A stretch of DNA of 41,568 nucleotides from Bacteroidales bacterium (GCA_900766975.1 CAAFXO010000034.1:1-41568), one strand, 5' to 3'. Positions 31,299 to 40,754 are shown, counted from the first letter of the stretch. Notes: generated from the letters alone by a model not told the origin. Translations and numbers: made by a program.

Positions 31299-32663
31299 AT
31301 GAAGAAGAGCAACAAGAATCTCACATTCTCCTCGAAGATAGGATTGATAGCCGCCACGGTCGGTTCGGCGGTGGGTCTTGGCAATATCTGGCGATTTCCG
31401 TCAGTGGCGCAAGCCAATGGCGGTGGTGCCTTCCTGATCATCTACATCGGTTGCGTAGTCTTATTGGGGATTCCGGTGATGCTGGCAGAGTTCTCGATAG
31501 GGCGTGCCGGCAAGAGCGATGCCATCGGCAGTCTGAAGAGTCTCGGTGCCGGCAAGGGATGGCTCAGCTTCGGCGGCCTCTCCATCCTGGCGGCCTACCT
31601 GATCTTGAGTTTCTATATGGTGGTGGTAGGCTGGACAGTCGAATATCTGTGGGAGTCGATCACGGGCGAACTCTATGCCAATGTCGGTCCTGATATGAAA
31701 TCGACCTTTGCCACCCACATGAATGAATATATCTCCGACACATGGACTCCGATGGTGGCTACGCTGATAATGATAGTCATAAACATCGGTGTGCTGCTCG
31801 GCGGTGTGCAGAAGGGCATCGAGCGGCTTTCCAATTGGCTGATGCCGCTACTCTTCATCTTGCTTGTAGTCTTCTGTGTCAGAGCCTTAAGTTTCGAGAA
31901 GGCACTCGAAGGGTATAGCTTCTTCTTACGACCCGACTGGAGTGTGGTGACCTCCGAGACCTTCATCAACGCCTTGGGACAGGCATTCTTCTCCTTGTCG
32001 CTCGGCATGGGTGTCTTGGTGACCTACTCATCATATTTCCCCAAGGATACCAACCTGACCAAGACGGCGGTGACTGTGTCGCTGCTCGACCTGCTTGTGG
32101 CTGTGATGATGGGACTTATCATCTTCCCGGCTGTGATGTCGTTTGGCTTGAATGGCGAGGGTATCGAGGGGGCAACCTTGGTGTTTGTCACCCTCCCGGA
32201 GGTGTTCATGCAGATGCATGGCACTCAGATATGGTCGATACTCTTCTTCCTGCTATTGGCAGTGGCTGCCTTGACCTCAACCATCTCTGTGGCGGAAGTG
32301 GCTGTGGCTTGCATCCGCGACCGCTTTAACGTGAGTCGTGTCAAGGCGGTGCTGATCGTCATGTTGCCACTCTTCATCATCAGTCCGATATGCTCGCTGT
32401 CGCAGGGTGTGCTTTCAGATGTGACCATCTTTGGTTCGTCGATCTTCGACTTCCTCGACACACTTGCCACCAACATACTCCTGCCGGTGGTGTCGATCGG
32501 TCTATGCATCTGGCTTGGATGGTTTGCACCTAAGGGGTTGCTCTCAGATCAGTTGAGCAACGCCGGCAGCCTGAAGACACGCCTCGCCAAGCCGATAAGA
32601 TTCATAATCCGCTGGATAGCCCCGCTGCTCATCCTGACAGTATTTATCTGCGGTTTCCTATAA
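31299..32663 (+). CDS. Neurotransmitter:sodium symporter (NSS/SNF) family transporter
   Basis: A 454-residue inner-membrane Na+-coupled transporter with the LeuT fold. The first helix carries the family signature IGLIAATVGSAVGLGNIWRFPSVAQANGGGAF with the unwound glycine region for sodium and substrate. Helix 6 has the NALGQAFFSLSLGMGVLVTYSSY motif and helix 8 the LTSTISVAEVAVACI region. About 11 helices are seen, as in many bacterial members. Substrates in the family are amino acids such as leucine, tyrosine or tryptophan; this one cannot be assigned. Its stop codon overlaps that of the convergent TolC-like gene by 6 bp. Confidence 0.94.
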   Translation: MKKSNKNLTFSSKIGLIAATVGSAVGLGNIWRFPSVAQANGGGAFLIIYIGCVVLLGIPVMLAEFSIGRAGKSDAIGSLKSLGAGKGWLSFGGLSILAAYLILSFYMVVVGWTVEYLWESITGELYANVGPDMKSTFATHMNEYISDTWTPMVATLIMIVINIGVLLGGVQKGIERLSNWLMPLLFILLVVFCVRALSFEKALEGYSFFLRPDWSVVTSETFINALGQAFFSLSLGMGVLVTYSSYFPKDTNLTKTAVTVSLLDLLVAVMMGLIIFPAVMSFGLNGEGIEGATLVFVTLPEVFMQMHGTQIWSILFFLLLAVAALTSTISVAEVAVACIRDRFNVSRVKAVLIVMLPLFIISPICSLSQGVLSDVTIFGSSIFDFLDTLATNILLPVVSIGLCIWLGWFAPKGLLSDQLSNAGSLKTRLAKPIRFIIRWIAPLLILTVFICGFL

Positions 32664-33839
32664 CTCGTATGCGGTCAGCTCGGCATAGCTCTTGCGGAGA
32701 TCGCGCTCTGCCGACATTGCCTTGTCGACGAATTGGTAATACAACGAGGCTTGTCTCAGATAGTCCAACACCGAGATTTCGCCGACATCAAGAGCTCGCT
32801 TCAGATATTGAGAACTGTTGGCATCGGTCAGCGCCTTGCGATAGGTGCGGGCACTCTCATTGAGCCCGACCACACGCTGATAGAGGATGTTCAACTGCCC
32901 ATAAAATTGGATCTTGGCATCCTCTTGGCGTGCCTCGGCAGCCGCTACAGCCGCCTTCGCTTGCTTCACGCGATTGCGAGTGTTCCAGAGGGGTATCGAT
33001 AGCCCCAAAGAGATGCCCTGATAGTGCTCTCCCTGCGTCTTCTCAAGCATATAGCCCACGGTGAGCGACGGGAGATTGAGCGAACGGCTCAACGACACCT
33101 CCTGCTTGCTCTTCTCTATCTCGCTCCTGACGTATGCCAAGACCGGATTCTTCCGCTCGCTCTCGGCATACCAGCTATCGAAGTCGATCGGCAATACTAT
33201 CTCCTCATAATCAGCACAATCGAACGTTATCGCTTTGCCTCCGTTCATCTGCTGAAGGGTTGCCAATGTGGCTTTTCGCTCAGTCTCGATCTCCTGAATC
33301 TCGGCCGCTATCGCGATCTGCTCCAACTGCACGCCATTGTAATCGACGATTGTGCCGGAGCCGGCATCGAGTTTCCGCTTCTCTGCCATTGCGATGCTGT
33401 CGATGGTCTGTTGTCGCAGACCCAACTCTTGCCGCATCCGGTTGTAATAGATCATATCGATAAGGAGCAACTTCGCCTCGGAGAGGGTGTTGATGCGTTG
33501 CGATTCATACTCCCATCTCAACATATCATTCTTGCGGTCGGCTACCTTCCCCTTCATGCCGGCTATCGTGGGGAGATCGAGTGTCTGACTTACACTGACA
33601 TCGATGCGATTGCCGATAGGGGAGGGGTGTCCCCAGAGATAGTCGAATCCCACTTCCGGATCCGATAGATAGATATCGGTGCGGTTGGCAAGTTGATCTG
33701 CCTCCATCCCGGCGCGCAATGCCGCAAGCGACGTATTGTTCGTCTCGATCGAACGCAACACCTCCTGCATCCTCTCTTGCCCCGACAGCGAATATGCCGT
33801 CATGAGCGCTATTATCGTAAAGAATATTCTTCTTGTCAT
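32658..33839 (-). CDS. TolC-family outer membrane efflux channel (CusC/CzcC-like)
   Basis: A 393-residue outer-membrane protein and third component of the metal-efflux system. The signal peptide is residues of about 1-20 (FFTIIALMTAYSLSGQ). Two repeats of long helices and short strands follow, with typical TolC segments: VSVSQTLDLPTIAGMKGKVAD in the first half and LSLGLSIPLWNTRNRVKQAKAAV in the second. It is somewhat shorter than the usual 420-450 residues. Its start codon overlaps the stop of the RND pump gene by 4 bp (33836-33839), so it is translated from the same mRNA. At the 3' end it overlaps the convergent NSS gene tail to tail. Confidence 0.9.
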   Translation of the reverse strand: MTRRIFFTIIALMTAYSLSGQERMQEVLRSIETNNTSLAALRAGMEADQLANRTDIYLSDPEVGFDYLWGHPSPIGNRIDVSVSQTLDLPTIAGMKGKVADRKNDMLRWEYESQRINTLSEAKLLLIDMIYYNRMRQELGLRQQTIDSIAMAEKRKLDAGSGTIVDYNGVQLEQIAIAAEIQEIETERKATLATLQQMNGGKAITFDCADYEEIVLPIDFDSWYAESERKNPVLAYVRSEIEKSKQEVSLSRSLNLPSLTVGYMLEKTQGEHYQGISLGLSIPLWNTRNRVKQAKAAVAAAEARQEDAKIQFYGQLNILYQRVVGLNESARTYRKALTDANSSQYLKRALDVGEISVLDYLRQASLYYQFVDKAMSAERDLRKSYAELTAYEL

Positions 33840-36800
33840 AATTCGTTGTCGTTTATCTCGTTATCGTTTGTCTCGGGCTGAACTTCGCTTCGGCGGCTGA
33901 TGATCAGATACATCACCGGAATCACAAACCCATTGAGCAGAGTCGAAGTGAAGAGACCTCCCAAGATCACCTTCGCCATAGGGCTCTGTATCTCATTGCC
34001 GGGCAGATCGCCACCGATCACCATCGGTATCAGCGCCAAGGCTGAGGTCAGGGCTGTCATCAAGATCGGGTTGAGTCGGTCGGCTGATCCTCTCTTTACA
34101 CTCTCCATCACGCTATACCCTTCGTTTCGCAGGTCGTTATAACGCGATATCAGAAGCATACCATTGCGGGTGGCTATGCCGAAGAGTGAGATGAAACCGA
34201 TGATCGCCGGGATGCTCACCACTCCGTTGGTGAGTCTGATTGCCAACACGCCGCCGATCAGCGCCAAGGGGAGATTGATCAGCACCACTGCCGACTGCAC
34301 GCCGCTGCGGAACTGATTGTAGAGCAGCAAGAAGATCACCATGATCGCAAAGATCGAAGCGATCATCAGCGTGCGCGATGCACTCTGCTCGCTCTCGAAC
34401 TGGCCACCATACTCGATGTGATAACCCTCGGGGAGTTTCACCTTATCATCCACACGCTCTTGGATATCGTTGACCACGCCACGCAAGTCGCGTCCCGCCA
34501 CATTTGCCGAAATCACTATCTTGCGCGACACATTCTCGCGATTGATCGTGTTGGGACCCATCGCCGATCGGATATCGGCGATATTGCCGAAGGGCACCTT
34601 GACGCCCCCGGCATCCACGCTCATCTCGCGGATCCGCTCGGCTGTGGTGCGGCTCTCTTCTCCGACTTTCAGCACCAAGTCGAATGCTTGGTCCCCCTCA
34701 TATACTTGTGACACCGCTTCGCCTGCCAGCAGAACGCTTACCATCTCGGCAAATTCCGGCATTGTGATGCCATACTTGCCCAGCATATCTCGTTTCGGCT
34801 CTATCTTGAGCTGCGGACGCTCCACCTGCTGCTCCACGTTGAGGTCGGCGATGCCATCCACATCCTCGATAGCCTCTTTGATCTGATTGCCAAGGGTATA
34901 CAAACGGTTCAGGTCGCTGCCGAAGAGCTTGATGGCGATGCCGGCACGTGTGCCCGACAGCATCGCGTCGATGCGGTGGGTGATCGGTGCTCCGACTTCA
35001 ATGTTGACGCCCGGGATCTCTTTGAGCTTATGACGTACTTCTTCGATCACCTCCTCCTTCGAACGCCCATCCAACTCAAAGGGGGCTTCGATCTCTGATG
35101 TGTTGACCCCCAAGGCATGCTCGTCGAGCTCGGCGCGTCCCGTCTTACGGCCCACTACCTTAATCTCCGGAATGCTCAGCAACGCCTCTTCGGCGCGCTG
35201 CCCGATACGGTTCGATTCCTCCAACGAGATGCCCGGAAGTGTGCTCACGTTCACGGTAAACGATCCCTCGTTGAATGGAGGCAAGAAGCTTCTACCCAAT
35301 GTGAAGAAGAGCACTAATGCCACCACCAATGCGCCGCCGGTGGTCCAAAGAACTATGCGCCGATGGCTTAATGCCCGGTCTAAGACACGAAGATACACAT
35401 CCTTCAGCCTGCGAGACACAAGCGGCTCCCGCTCCGGACGATCTTCAGCCCCCTTCTTTTCCTTGCCAAGAAGATAGCTGCAGAGCACCGGAGTGACTGT
35501 CAATGCCACCACCGTCGAGGAGCAGAGTGCCACGATGAAGGCTATCCCTAACGGCACCAACATCCTCCCCTCCATGCCGGTCAGGAAGAAGAGGGGCACG
35601 AAGCTCGCTATGATGATCAGCGTTGAGTTCAAGATAGGCATACGCACTTCGCGCGAAGCATCGAAGATCACATCCCGGACCTTGCGTCGCTCTCCCTCGG
35701 GGAGTTGCCGATTCTCGCGAAGCCGCTTGAAGACATTCTCCACGTCGACTATCGCATCATCCACCAGCGATCCGATGGCGATGCACATACCGCCGAGACT
35801 CATCGTGTTGATGGTTAGCCCCATCAATTTGAGTGCCAAGATGCTCGACACCAATGAGAGGGGTATTGCCACCAAGGAGATCACAGTGGTGCGAGTGTTC
35901 ATCAAGAAGAGGAAGAGCACGATTACCACGAATATGCCACCCTCCCAGAGTGATTTCTTGACATTATTGATCGAACTCTCGATAAATCGTGACTGGCGAT
36001 AGATGTCAGTGTTGAGTTTGACGTCGGCGGGGAGTGTCTTGCTCACATCAGCGAGCGCCAGATCCAACTCCTTGGTCAGGTCGATCGTGCCGGTGTTAGG
36101 CTGCTTGGTGACGGTCATGATCACCGAGGGCTTGCCATTGTAGGAAGCCTCTCCCATCTTCGGGAAGCTGTTACCCACCTTCACTTCAGCCACACTGCCG
36201 AGGTAGATCGGTGTGTCTCCCACCTTCTTGATCAGCACCTTGGAGAGAGACTCAATGCAGTCGGTAGAGATCACTCCTCTCACGATATATTCATTGCCAT
36301 ATTCATAGAGGATTCCTCCCGACACGTTGCGATTCATCTCTTGGACCGACTGATACACCTCATTCAGCCCGATGCCATAATGCTTCATCTTGTCGGGGTC
36401 GAGCAGGATCTGATATTCCTTGATTTCGCCACCCAACACTGCAACTTGTGCCACACCACCTGTGGCGAGCAACCGGGGACGTATCCGCCAGTCGGCGAGG
36501 GTGCGCAGCTCTTGCATCGACGTGCTGTCGGCGGTGAGTGATACGAACATCAATTCGCCCAATATCGAAGACTGTGGACCGAGGGTCGGCGTGCCGATAT
36601 TCTTGGGAAGACGGTCTTGGATCGTCGCTATCTTCTCCGAGACTATCTGGCGCGCTCGATAGATATCCGTGCCCCAGTTAAATTCCACCCAGACCACAGA
36701 GAAGCCGGTGGTGGAAGATGAGCGTACTCGTCTCACATCCGTCGCACCATTTACTGCCGTCTCCAAGGGGAAGGTTACAAGTCGCTCCACCTCCTCGGGA

Positions 36801-36970
36801 GCCATGCCATTGGCTTCGGTCATCACCACTACGGTCGGCGCATTCAGGTCCGGGAAGACATCCACCTCCATATTATAGGCGGTGTAGACACCCCCGATCA
36901 TCAGCAAGATCGAGCAGATCAGCACCAATAGCCGATTGTCTAACGAGAATCGTATTATCTTGTTTAACAT
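33836..36970 (-). CDS. CusA/CzcA-family heavy-metal efflux RND permease
   Basis: A 1044-residue proton-driven pump of the inner membrane, of full family length. The N-terminal helix (LLVLICSILLMIGGVYTAYN) leads into EVDVFPDLNAPTVVVMTEANGMAPEEVERLVTFPLE, the HME-RND signature. In the fourth helix GGMCIAIGSLVDDAIVDVENVFKRL holds the paired aspartates used for proton relay. The second half begins with YLRVLDRALSHRRIVLW and ends with QFRSGVQSAVVLINLPLALIGG and FISLFGIATRNGMLLISRYNDL. Which metal it exports (Cu, Ag, Zn, Co or Ni) is not readable from the motifs. It forms the tripartite pump with the flanking adaptor and TolC-like genes. Confidence 0.94.
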   Translation of the reverse strand: MLNKIIRFSLDNRLLVLICSILLMIGGVYTAYNMEVDVFPDLNAPTVVVMTEANGMAPEEVERLVTFPLETAVNGATDVRRVRSSSTTGFSVVWVEFNWGTDIYRARQIVSEKIATIQDRLPKNIGTPTLGPQSSILGELMFVSLTADSTSMQELRTLADWRIRPRLLATGGVAQVAVLGGEIKEYQILLDPDKMKHYGIGLNEVYQSVQEMNRNVSGGILYEYGNEYIVRGVISTDCIESLSKVLIKKVGDTPIYLGSVAEVKVGNSFPKMGEASYNGKPSVIMTVTKQPNTGTIDLTKELDLALADVSKTLPADVKLNTDIYRQSRFIESSINNVKKSLWEGGIFVVIVLFLFLMNTRTTVISLVAIPLSLVSSILALKLMGLTINTMSLGGMCIAIGSLVDDAIVDVENVFKRLRENRQLPEGERRKVRDVIFDASREVRMPILNSTLIIIASFVPLFFLTGMEGRMLVPLGIAFIVALCSSTVVALTVTPVLCSYLLGKEKKGAEDRPEREPLVSRRLKDVYLRVLDRALSHRRIVLWTTGGALVVALVLFFTLGRSFLPPFNEGSFTVNVSTLPGISLEESNRIGQRAEEALLSIPEIKVVGRKTGRAELDEHALGVNTSEIEAPFELDGRSKEEVIEEVRHKLKEIPGVNIEVGAPITHRIDAMLSGTRAGIAIKLFGSDLNRLYTLGNQIKEAIEDVDGIADLNVEQQVERPQLKIEPKRDMLGKYGITMPEFAEMVSVLLAGEAVSQVYEGDQAFDLVLKVGEESRTTAERIREMSVDAGGVKVPFGNIADIRSAMGPNTINRENVSRKIVISANVAGRDLRGVVNDIQERVDDKVKLPEGYHIEYGGQFESEQSASRTLMIASIFAIMVIFLLLYNQFRSGVQSAVVLINLPLALIGGVLAIRLTNGVVSIPAIIGFISLFGIATRNGMLLISRYNDLRNEGYSVMESVKRGSADRLNPILMTALTSALALIPMVIGGDLPGNEIQSPMAKVILGGLFTSTLLNGFVIPVMYLIISRRSEVQPETNDNEINDNEL

Positions 36971-36984
36971 CCTTCTCTCGATTT

Positions 36985-38133
36985 TTAGTGTTGATGATTA
37001 TGCCCTTCGGGGATGATGCCGGAGGCTGATGCCAATTTCACTTGGTAGGCACCCTGAGCCACTACCTGATCGCCGGCTTTCAGCCCGCTTACTATCTCTA
37101 CGCGCTCGCCATTATCTTGGCCGAGTGTGACTTCTCGTTTCATAAATGCACCCTTCTCACCCTTCACCTGCACATAGACATGATAGAGCCCTTGATCCTC
37201 CACTATGGCACTCTTCGGCAGGGAGATCACACCCGGTCGAGGCTGTGTGAGCAGATAGACTTCGACATACGAGCCCGCTACAAATTCTCCGATATTGTCG
37301 AACTCGAAGGTCATCGGCAGATAGTAATTCTCTTCGCCGGTGGTCTTGCCGTAGGAGACGATCCTCCCGTTCAGCTCGGAGAGTTTGTAGACCTTATCGT
37401 CGTAGGAGGGACGGAAATTGGCGCTCCCTACATTTTTCAGATATTTATAATCCTTCTCGGGAACTTCAGCGCGGAGTTGGAGACGACGGTTTTGCGACAC
37501 GATGGCGATCGGGTCGCCTACCGACACGTATGCACCTTGCGCCACAATCAGGCTCTTGATATATCCACCCATAGGAGTGCTCACTGCCACTCCTCCGGCG
37601 GTGAGGTGTCCGGTCTGTGCCTCATATATCATCTTAGCGGTCTCATATTGCATCTTGATCTGCTCGAACTCCTTGACCGAGATGATCTTATCTTTTACCA
37701 GCTCGTTGGCGCGGTCATATTCTCGTTTGGCTGCCTCATATTCGATCTTTGCCTTGATCGCCGGGTCGCCATCTTGAAGTTTCTTGGCGGAGATGGTGAC
37801 AAGGGTCTGACCCGCACCGACGGCTGTCCCCTCGGTGATCGAGGAGTTGACGAAATTGACGATGCCCGATGCTGTGGCAGCGATGGTCTGCTCTTCGCCG
37901 GTGGGGGAGATGATCTTGCCTCCCACCTTGATAACATTGCGGAAGTCTCCGGGAGTGACTGTCTCCACTACGACTCCACCCTCTTTCATCTGATGCTCGT
38001 CGAGCAGGATTTCATCGGCGTGATGATGCTCCCCCTCCTCTTCGTGATGCTCTTCGTGGGTGTGGCCGCAACCGGTCGGCAATATCGTTGCTATTGCCGC
38101 TAATAGATAGATAGTTATGCGATTGGATTTCAT
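36985..38133 (-). CDS. Efflux RND periplasmic adaptor lipoprotein with histidine-rich N-terminus
   Basis: A 382-residue membrane-fusion protein of the CusB/CzcB type linking the RND pump to the outer-membrane channel. Residues 1-21 are a lipoprotein signal with LPTGC and Cys22 as the lipid site. Right after it comes a metal-binding stretch of His and Glu (HTHEEHHEEEGEHHHADE, residues 24-41). The lipoyl/barrel parts read VGGKIISPTGEEQTIAATASGIV, with the helical hairpin KIEYEAAKREYDRANELVKDK and a second lipoyl half STPMGGYIKSLIVAQGAYVSVGD. The His-rich head suggests it captures Zn or Cu in the periplasm. The stop is 14 bp upstream of the RND pump start. Confidence 0.92.
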   Translation of the reverse strand: MKSNRITIYLLAAIATILPTGCGHTHEEHHEEEGEHHHADEILLDEHQMKEGGVVVETVTPGDFRNVIKVGGKIISPTGEEQTIAATASGIVNFVNSSITEGTAVGAGQTLVTISAKKLQDGDPAIKAKIEYEAAKREYDRANELVKDKIISVKEFEQIKMQYETAKMIYEAQTGHLTAGGVAVSTPMGGYIKSLIVAQGAYVSVGDPIAIVSQNRRLQLRAEVPEKDYKYLKNVGSANFRPSYDDKVYKLSELNGRIVSYGKTTGEENYYLPMTFEFDNIGEFVAGSYVEVYLLTQPRPGVISLPKSAIVEDQGLYHVYVQVKGEKGAFMKREVTLGQDNGERVEIVSGLKAGDQVVAQGAYQVKLASASGIIPEGHNHQH

Positions 38134-38183
38134 GGTTGATGATTGATGTTTTCCTATTATATTTCTATTCTCTATGTTCCGAA

Positions 38184-38201
38184 TGTATCCCTATCGATAC
38201 A
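38184..38201. promoter_or_regulatory. Inverted repeat in the gap between the His/Cys-rich gene and the adaptor gene
   Basis: TGTATC (38184-38189) and GATACA (38196-38201) are perfect complements with a 6-bp spacer. On the minus strand a near -7 box, TATGTTCG (plus positions 38223-38230), lies just upstream. It could be an operator for a metal-responsive regulator; no regulator gene is present in the window. Confidence 0.35.
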
Positions 38202-38282
38202 CAAGGATATGCACATCGTTTGCGAACATACAGCCCGCCTACGATTGCTTCGGAATCATCTATCGATCGATATCGACCGAAC

Positions 38283-38684
38283 TTATAGTGCTATGGGTGG
38301 TGCCCGCAGGGAGAATATCCTTACTCCCGGGCTTAGAGTGTAGAAGATCCGATATGGATCGATGTGTGTCTCTTCCCGATCGGGAATTTCGAGTCCTGCC
38401 CAATCGGTTATTATGGATATTATTGTCGGATAGTCGGCAATTCGGAGGTGTGTTATGCTCGAATTGCTGATGATGGTAAGTGCGTTTTTGATACAAAGAG
38501 GATGTTCGGACTCTTCGCTGCTGCCATCATGGTGGGAGGTGTGGCAGTCGTTGCACACATGGTCTTTCTCGCATTGCTCCATAACCATACACACCTCGTC
38601 ATAATGGTGATGATGAGGCACGAAGGGGGCTATCAAGATCGACAGCACCAAGATCGGCATGATTATGTAGCGAAATCTATACAT
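38283..38684 (-). CDS. Small His/Cys-rich membrane-anchored or exported protein, probable metal binder
   Basis: About 133 residues from the ATG at 38684. An N-terminal hydrophobic stretch (YIIMPILVLSILIAPFV) is followed at once by HHHHYDEVCMVMEQCEKDHV and then CNDCHTSHHDG, five Cys and many His residues within 40 positions, strongly suggesting metal binding in the periplasm. The remainder is polar with no known domain. It may belong to the Bacteroidales family labelled DUF6769 (from memory). The -7 box at 38724-38731 implies a transcript start near 38717, which rules out the in-frame ATG at 38726. It is the first gene of the minus-strand metal-efflux cluster, so a metal chaperone or sensor role is a fair inference. 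Confidence 0.72.
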   Translation of the reverse strand: MYRFRYIIMPILVLSILIAPFVPHHHHYDEVCMVMEQCEKDHVCNDCHTSHHDGSSEESEHPLCIKNALTIISNSSITHLRIADYPTIISIITDWAGLEIPDREETHIDPYRIFYTLSPGVRIFSLRAPPIAL

Positions 38685-38723
38685 ATTCTCTGTCAAGAAA
38701 ACGTTCAAAAGGCTTTCTGCTCG

Positions 38724-38731
38724 CAAATATA
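38724..38731 (-). promoter_or_regulatory. -7 box (TATATTTG, minus strand) of the metal-efflux cluster
   Basis: CAAATATA on the plus strand reads TATATTTG on the minus strand, an exact TAnnTTTG match 40 bp before the chosen ATG at 38684. No TTTG -33 element is evident. It is divergent from the plus-strand promoter at 38741. Confidence 0.6.
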
Positions 38732-38740
38732 GAAAATATT

Positions 38741-38772
38741 TTTGTTATTTTAGTTGCGATTGGTTAACTTTG
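38741..38772 (+). promoter_or_regulatory. Promoter of the secreted unknown-function gene at 38809
   Basis: TTTG at 38741-38744, a 20-bp spacer and TAACTTTG at 38765-38772: both elements exact. The predicted transcript start near 38779 leaves a leader of about 30 nt. Confidence 0.85.
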
Positions 38773-38808
38773 AATCGTTTATTTGAATTGAGATACATTT
38801 TTTAAGTT

Positions 38809-39711
38809 ATGTATAGACGTTTTTCACTGATTTTAGCACTTCTTTTCTCCTCGTTGGTCGCAATGTCGGCGACTGATTATGATTTTGAATCGTCGATGAT
38901 CAAGATCGATGGCAAGCCTCGCAAGGATCGCAGTGTCGTGACCTTGCGGTGTGACGATATGGGGGGATGGTGGTTTTCTCTTCATAGCGGCGGGTTCGCC
39001 TATACCGGCGACCGTGACAATCCGATGCTTCCCCTCTCGATGATCTATGTCGACGGCATGGGTCGCCACCGCAAGGTGGTGGCAGAGACACGCGATGGCG
39101 TCTTCTTCCTCAGCCTTGAGGCTGATCGTGCATTTATCCGCGAGAAGTGCTCCTACGAGTTGCCGGCACAGTCGCTTTCTGATAATTTCGCCGATACTTT
39201 CTCGGAGTTGGCGACGACATTGCAAGAGCAGGGACACACTTCAGCCACAGCGATATCTTCATTGCAAAGCGAGGCCCCGACTACACCCCCTTCCGAGCAA
39301 GCCCTCCGGAATGCTTCGATTACCGAATCGTTTGAGTCGAAGGCTTTCTCCGGGGTAATCGAGAAGGATGTGGTGAGAGATGGTGAGAAGGGTATCTTGA
39401 TTCGCACGCGATTTATGGTGGCCGGCCCTCGCAAGGATCCCTGTTTCCTGATTGCCAATTTCAGAGATGCCTATTATCAGGAGATAAGATGTCGCATCGA
39501 ACCATACAGCAGTCCGAAGGGCAATCTGTGGACCTACGATGCCATCAGCCTCCCCTACGCCAACAATGCTTTCGATAATTGTGAACTCTTCCTCCCCTAT
39601 CGGGTGATGCCACGCGGCGTGTGCACTCTGCGTCTCTTCCTCACGGTGCAGAGTCCGCAAGGCGATGAGATCCAGAGCGGCTATATCACTTTCTCGATCA
39701 GCAACTCTTGA
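38809..39711 (+). CDS. Secreted protein of unknown function
   Basis: A 300-residue exported protein that I do not recognise. Residues 1-21 are a standard signal peptide (FSLILALLFSSLVAMSA) without a lipobox. Two beta-rich parts are seen: residues of about 22-110 (VVTLRCDDMGGWWFSLHSGG, YVDGMGRHRKVVAETRDGVFF) and about 180-300 (GILIRTRFMVAGPRKDPCFLIANF, then YRVMPRGVCTLRLFLTVQSP). They are joined by a Ser/Thr/Ala/Glu-rich linker. It has its own promoter and a T-tract terminator, so it is a single-gene unit. Its promoter is divergent from that of the metal-efflux cluster, but a functional link is not shown. Confidence 0.75.
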   Translation: MYRRFSLILALLFSSLVAMSATDYDFESSMIKIDGKPRKDRSVVTLRCDDMGGWWFSLHSGGFAYTGDRDNPMLPLSMIYVDGMGRHRKVVAETRDGVFFLSLEADRAFIREKCSYELPAQSLSDNFADTFSELATTLQEQGHTSATAISSLQSEAPTTPPSEQALRNASITESFESKAFSGVIEKDVVRDGEKGILIRTRFMVAGPRKDPCFLIANFRDAYYQEIRCRIEPYSSPKGNLWTYDAISLPYANNAFDNCELFLPYRVMPRGVCTLRLFLTVQSPQGDEIQSGYITFSISNS

Positions 39712-39723
39712 TGATATAATAAA

Positions 39724-39757
39724 CGGCGTATGAGATTTCCTCTTACGCCGCTTTTTT
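39724..39757 (+). terminator. Intrinsic terminator after the secreted unknown-function gene
   Basis: CGGCGTATGAG (39724-39734) pairs with CTCTTACGCCG (39740-39750) with one T-T mismatch and an ATTTC loop, followed by C and six T. It lies between convergent genes and may also limit read-through from the minus strand. Confidence 0.9.
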
Positions 39758-39773
39758 ATTGATTGAAAGTGTA

Positions 39774-40754
39774 TTATTCAGCGATTGTGATACAGCTGCT
39801 GACGAATTCCAATAGCAGGGGTATTACCTCCGAGTCGTAGTCGGCACTTGCTCCACCCATGCCTCCGTAGCCACCCAAGTTGTCGGCATTGAAGCCATGA
39901 TTGGCACCTTGGATTATGTCGAGGGTGGCATTGGGATAGGCCTCAACTGCTTGCTCCGAATATGACACATTAACGATCATATCGTTCGACCCATGGATTA
40001 TCTTTACAGGATTGGCGAAGGTGCCGATGTTGGCATAGACATCGAAGTCGCGCATCTCGTCGCAGAAGGCTTCGCTATATCCGCCGCCGAACATGTCGCC
40101 AAAGTCTCCGAAGCCGCCTCCGAAGCCCCCGAATTGGTCCATCAAGGCAATCAAATCCGGTATGTTGAAGGCCGGGTAGAAGAGTATCAACCCTTTAAGA
40201 TCGAGTGTCGGATCTTCGGCTGTGAGTGCCGCTACGAGTCCACCTTGGCTTGACCCTAAGACAAACATCTGATTCGCGTCGACGCTCTCGAGTTGACGGA
40301 TGTCTGCGATTACTGCTTTGAGGTCGGCTTCTTCCGATGAAATGGTCATCTCTTCGACTGTGCCGTCACTGCGGCTATCTTCGCTGCCGCCGCAGAAGTC
40401 GAAGGCGTAGGCACAATAGCCCGCCTCTGCCAAAGCATGTGCGTAGGCATTCATGGCATCTGCCGTCAGCGAGGCGCTGTGGGCACACACCACTGTCGGA
40501 AGCGCTCCGGTCACTCCCTCCGGCCGATAGAGCTTCCCATAGATCTGACTCTCTCCCTTATGGCAGTAATATTCGGTCACTTCTACCTGATATGTGTCAT
40601 CCTCATCAGAGGCGGGGAGGAACTCGATATGATCCACCTCCGATGCCCGGTATTTGACCGGCTCTCCACTCTTGGGATATATCACTACTGTCTGGCTTTG
40701 AGCCCCTAATATGCTTGTCATGGCTATCGCCATTGCTATCGCTCTAACTCTCAT
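39774..40754 (-). CDS. Secreted alpha/beta hydrolase with a glycine-rich insertion
   Basis: A 326-residue exported serine hydrolase. The signal peptide is about residues 1-21 (AIAMAIAMTSILGAQSQ). Residues 22-48 (TVVIYPKSGEPVKYRASEVDHIEF) form a short strand module common at the start of Bacteroidales surface proteins. The hydrolase fold follows: VVCAHSASL, nucleophile S169 in LGSSQGG, acid D258 in HGSNDMIV, and H286 in GANHGF. Residues 208-225 are an unusual Gly/Phe-rich insertion just before the cap region, with a second glycine-rich loop at 293-301. Relatives are dienelactone-hydrolase-like esterases; the substrate is unknown. Its start overlaps the stop of the upstream small secreted-protein gene by 4 bp (40751-40754). 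Confidence 0.85.
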   Translation of the reverse strand: MRVRAIAMAIAMTSILGAQSQTVVIYPKSGEPVKYRASEVDHIEFLPASDEDDTYQVEVTEYYCHKGESQIYGKLYRPEGVTGALPTVVCAHSASLTADAMNAYAHALAEAGYCAYAFDFCGGSEDSRSDGTVEEMTISSEEADLKAVIADIRQLESVDANQMFVLGSSQGGLVAALTAEDPTLDLKGLILFYPAFNIPDLIALMDQFGGFGGGFGDFGDMFGGGYSEAFCDEMRDFDVYANIGTFANPVKIIHGSNDMIVNVSYSEQAVEAYPNATLDIIQGANHGFNADNLGGYGGMGGASADYDSEVIPLLLEFVSSCITIAE

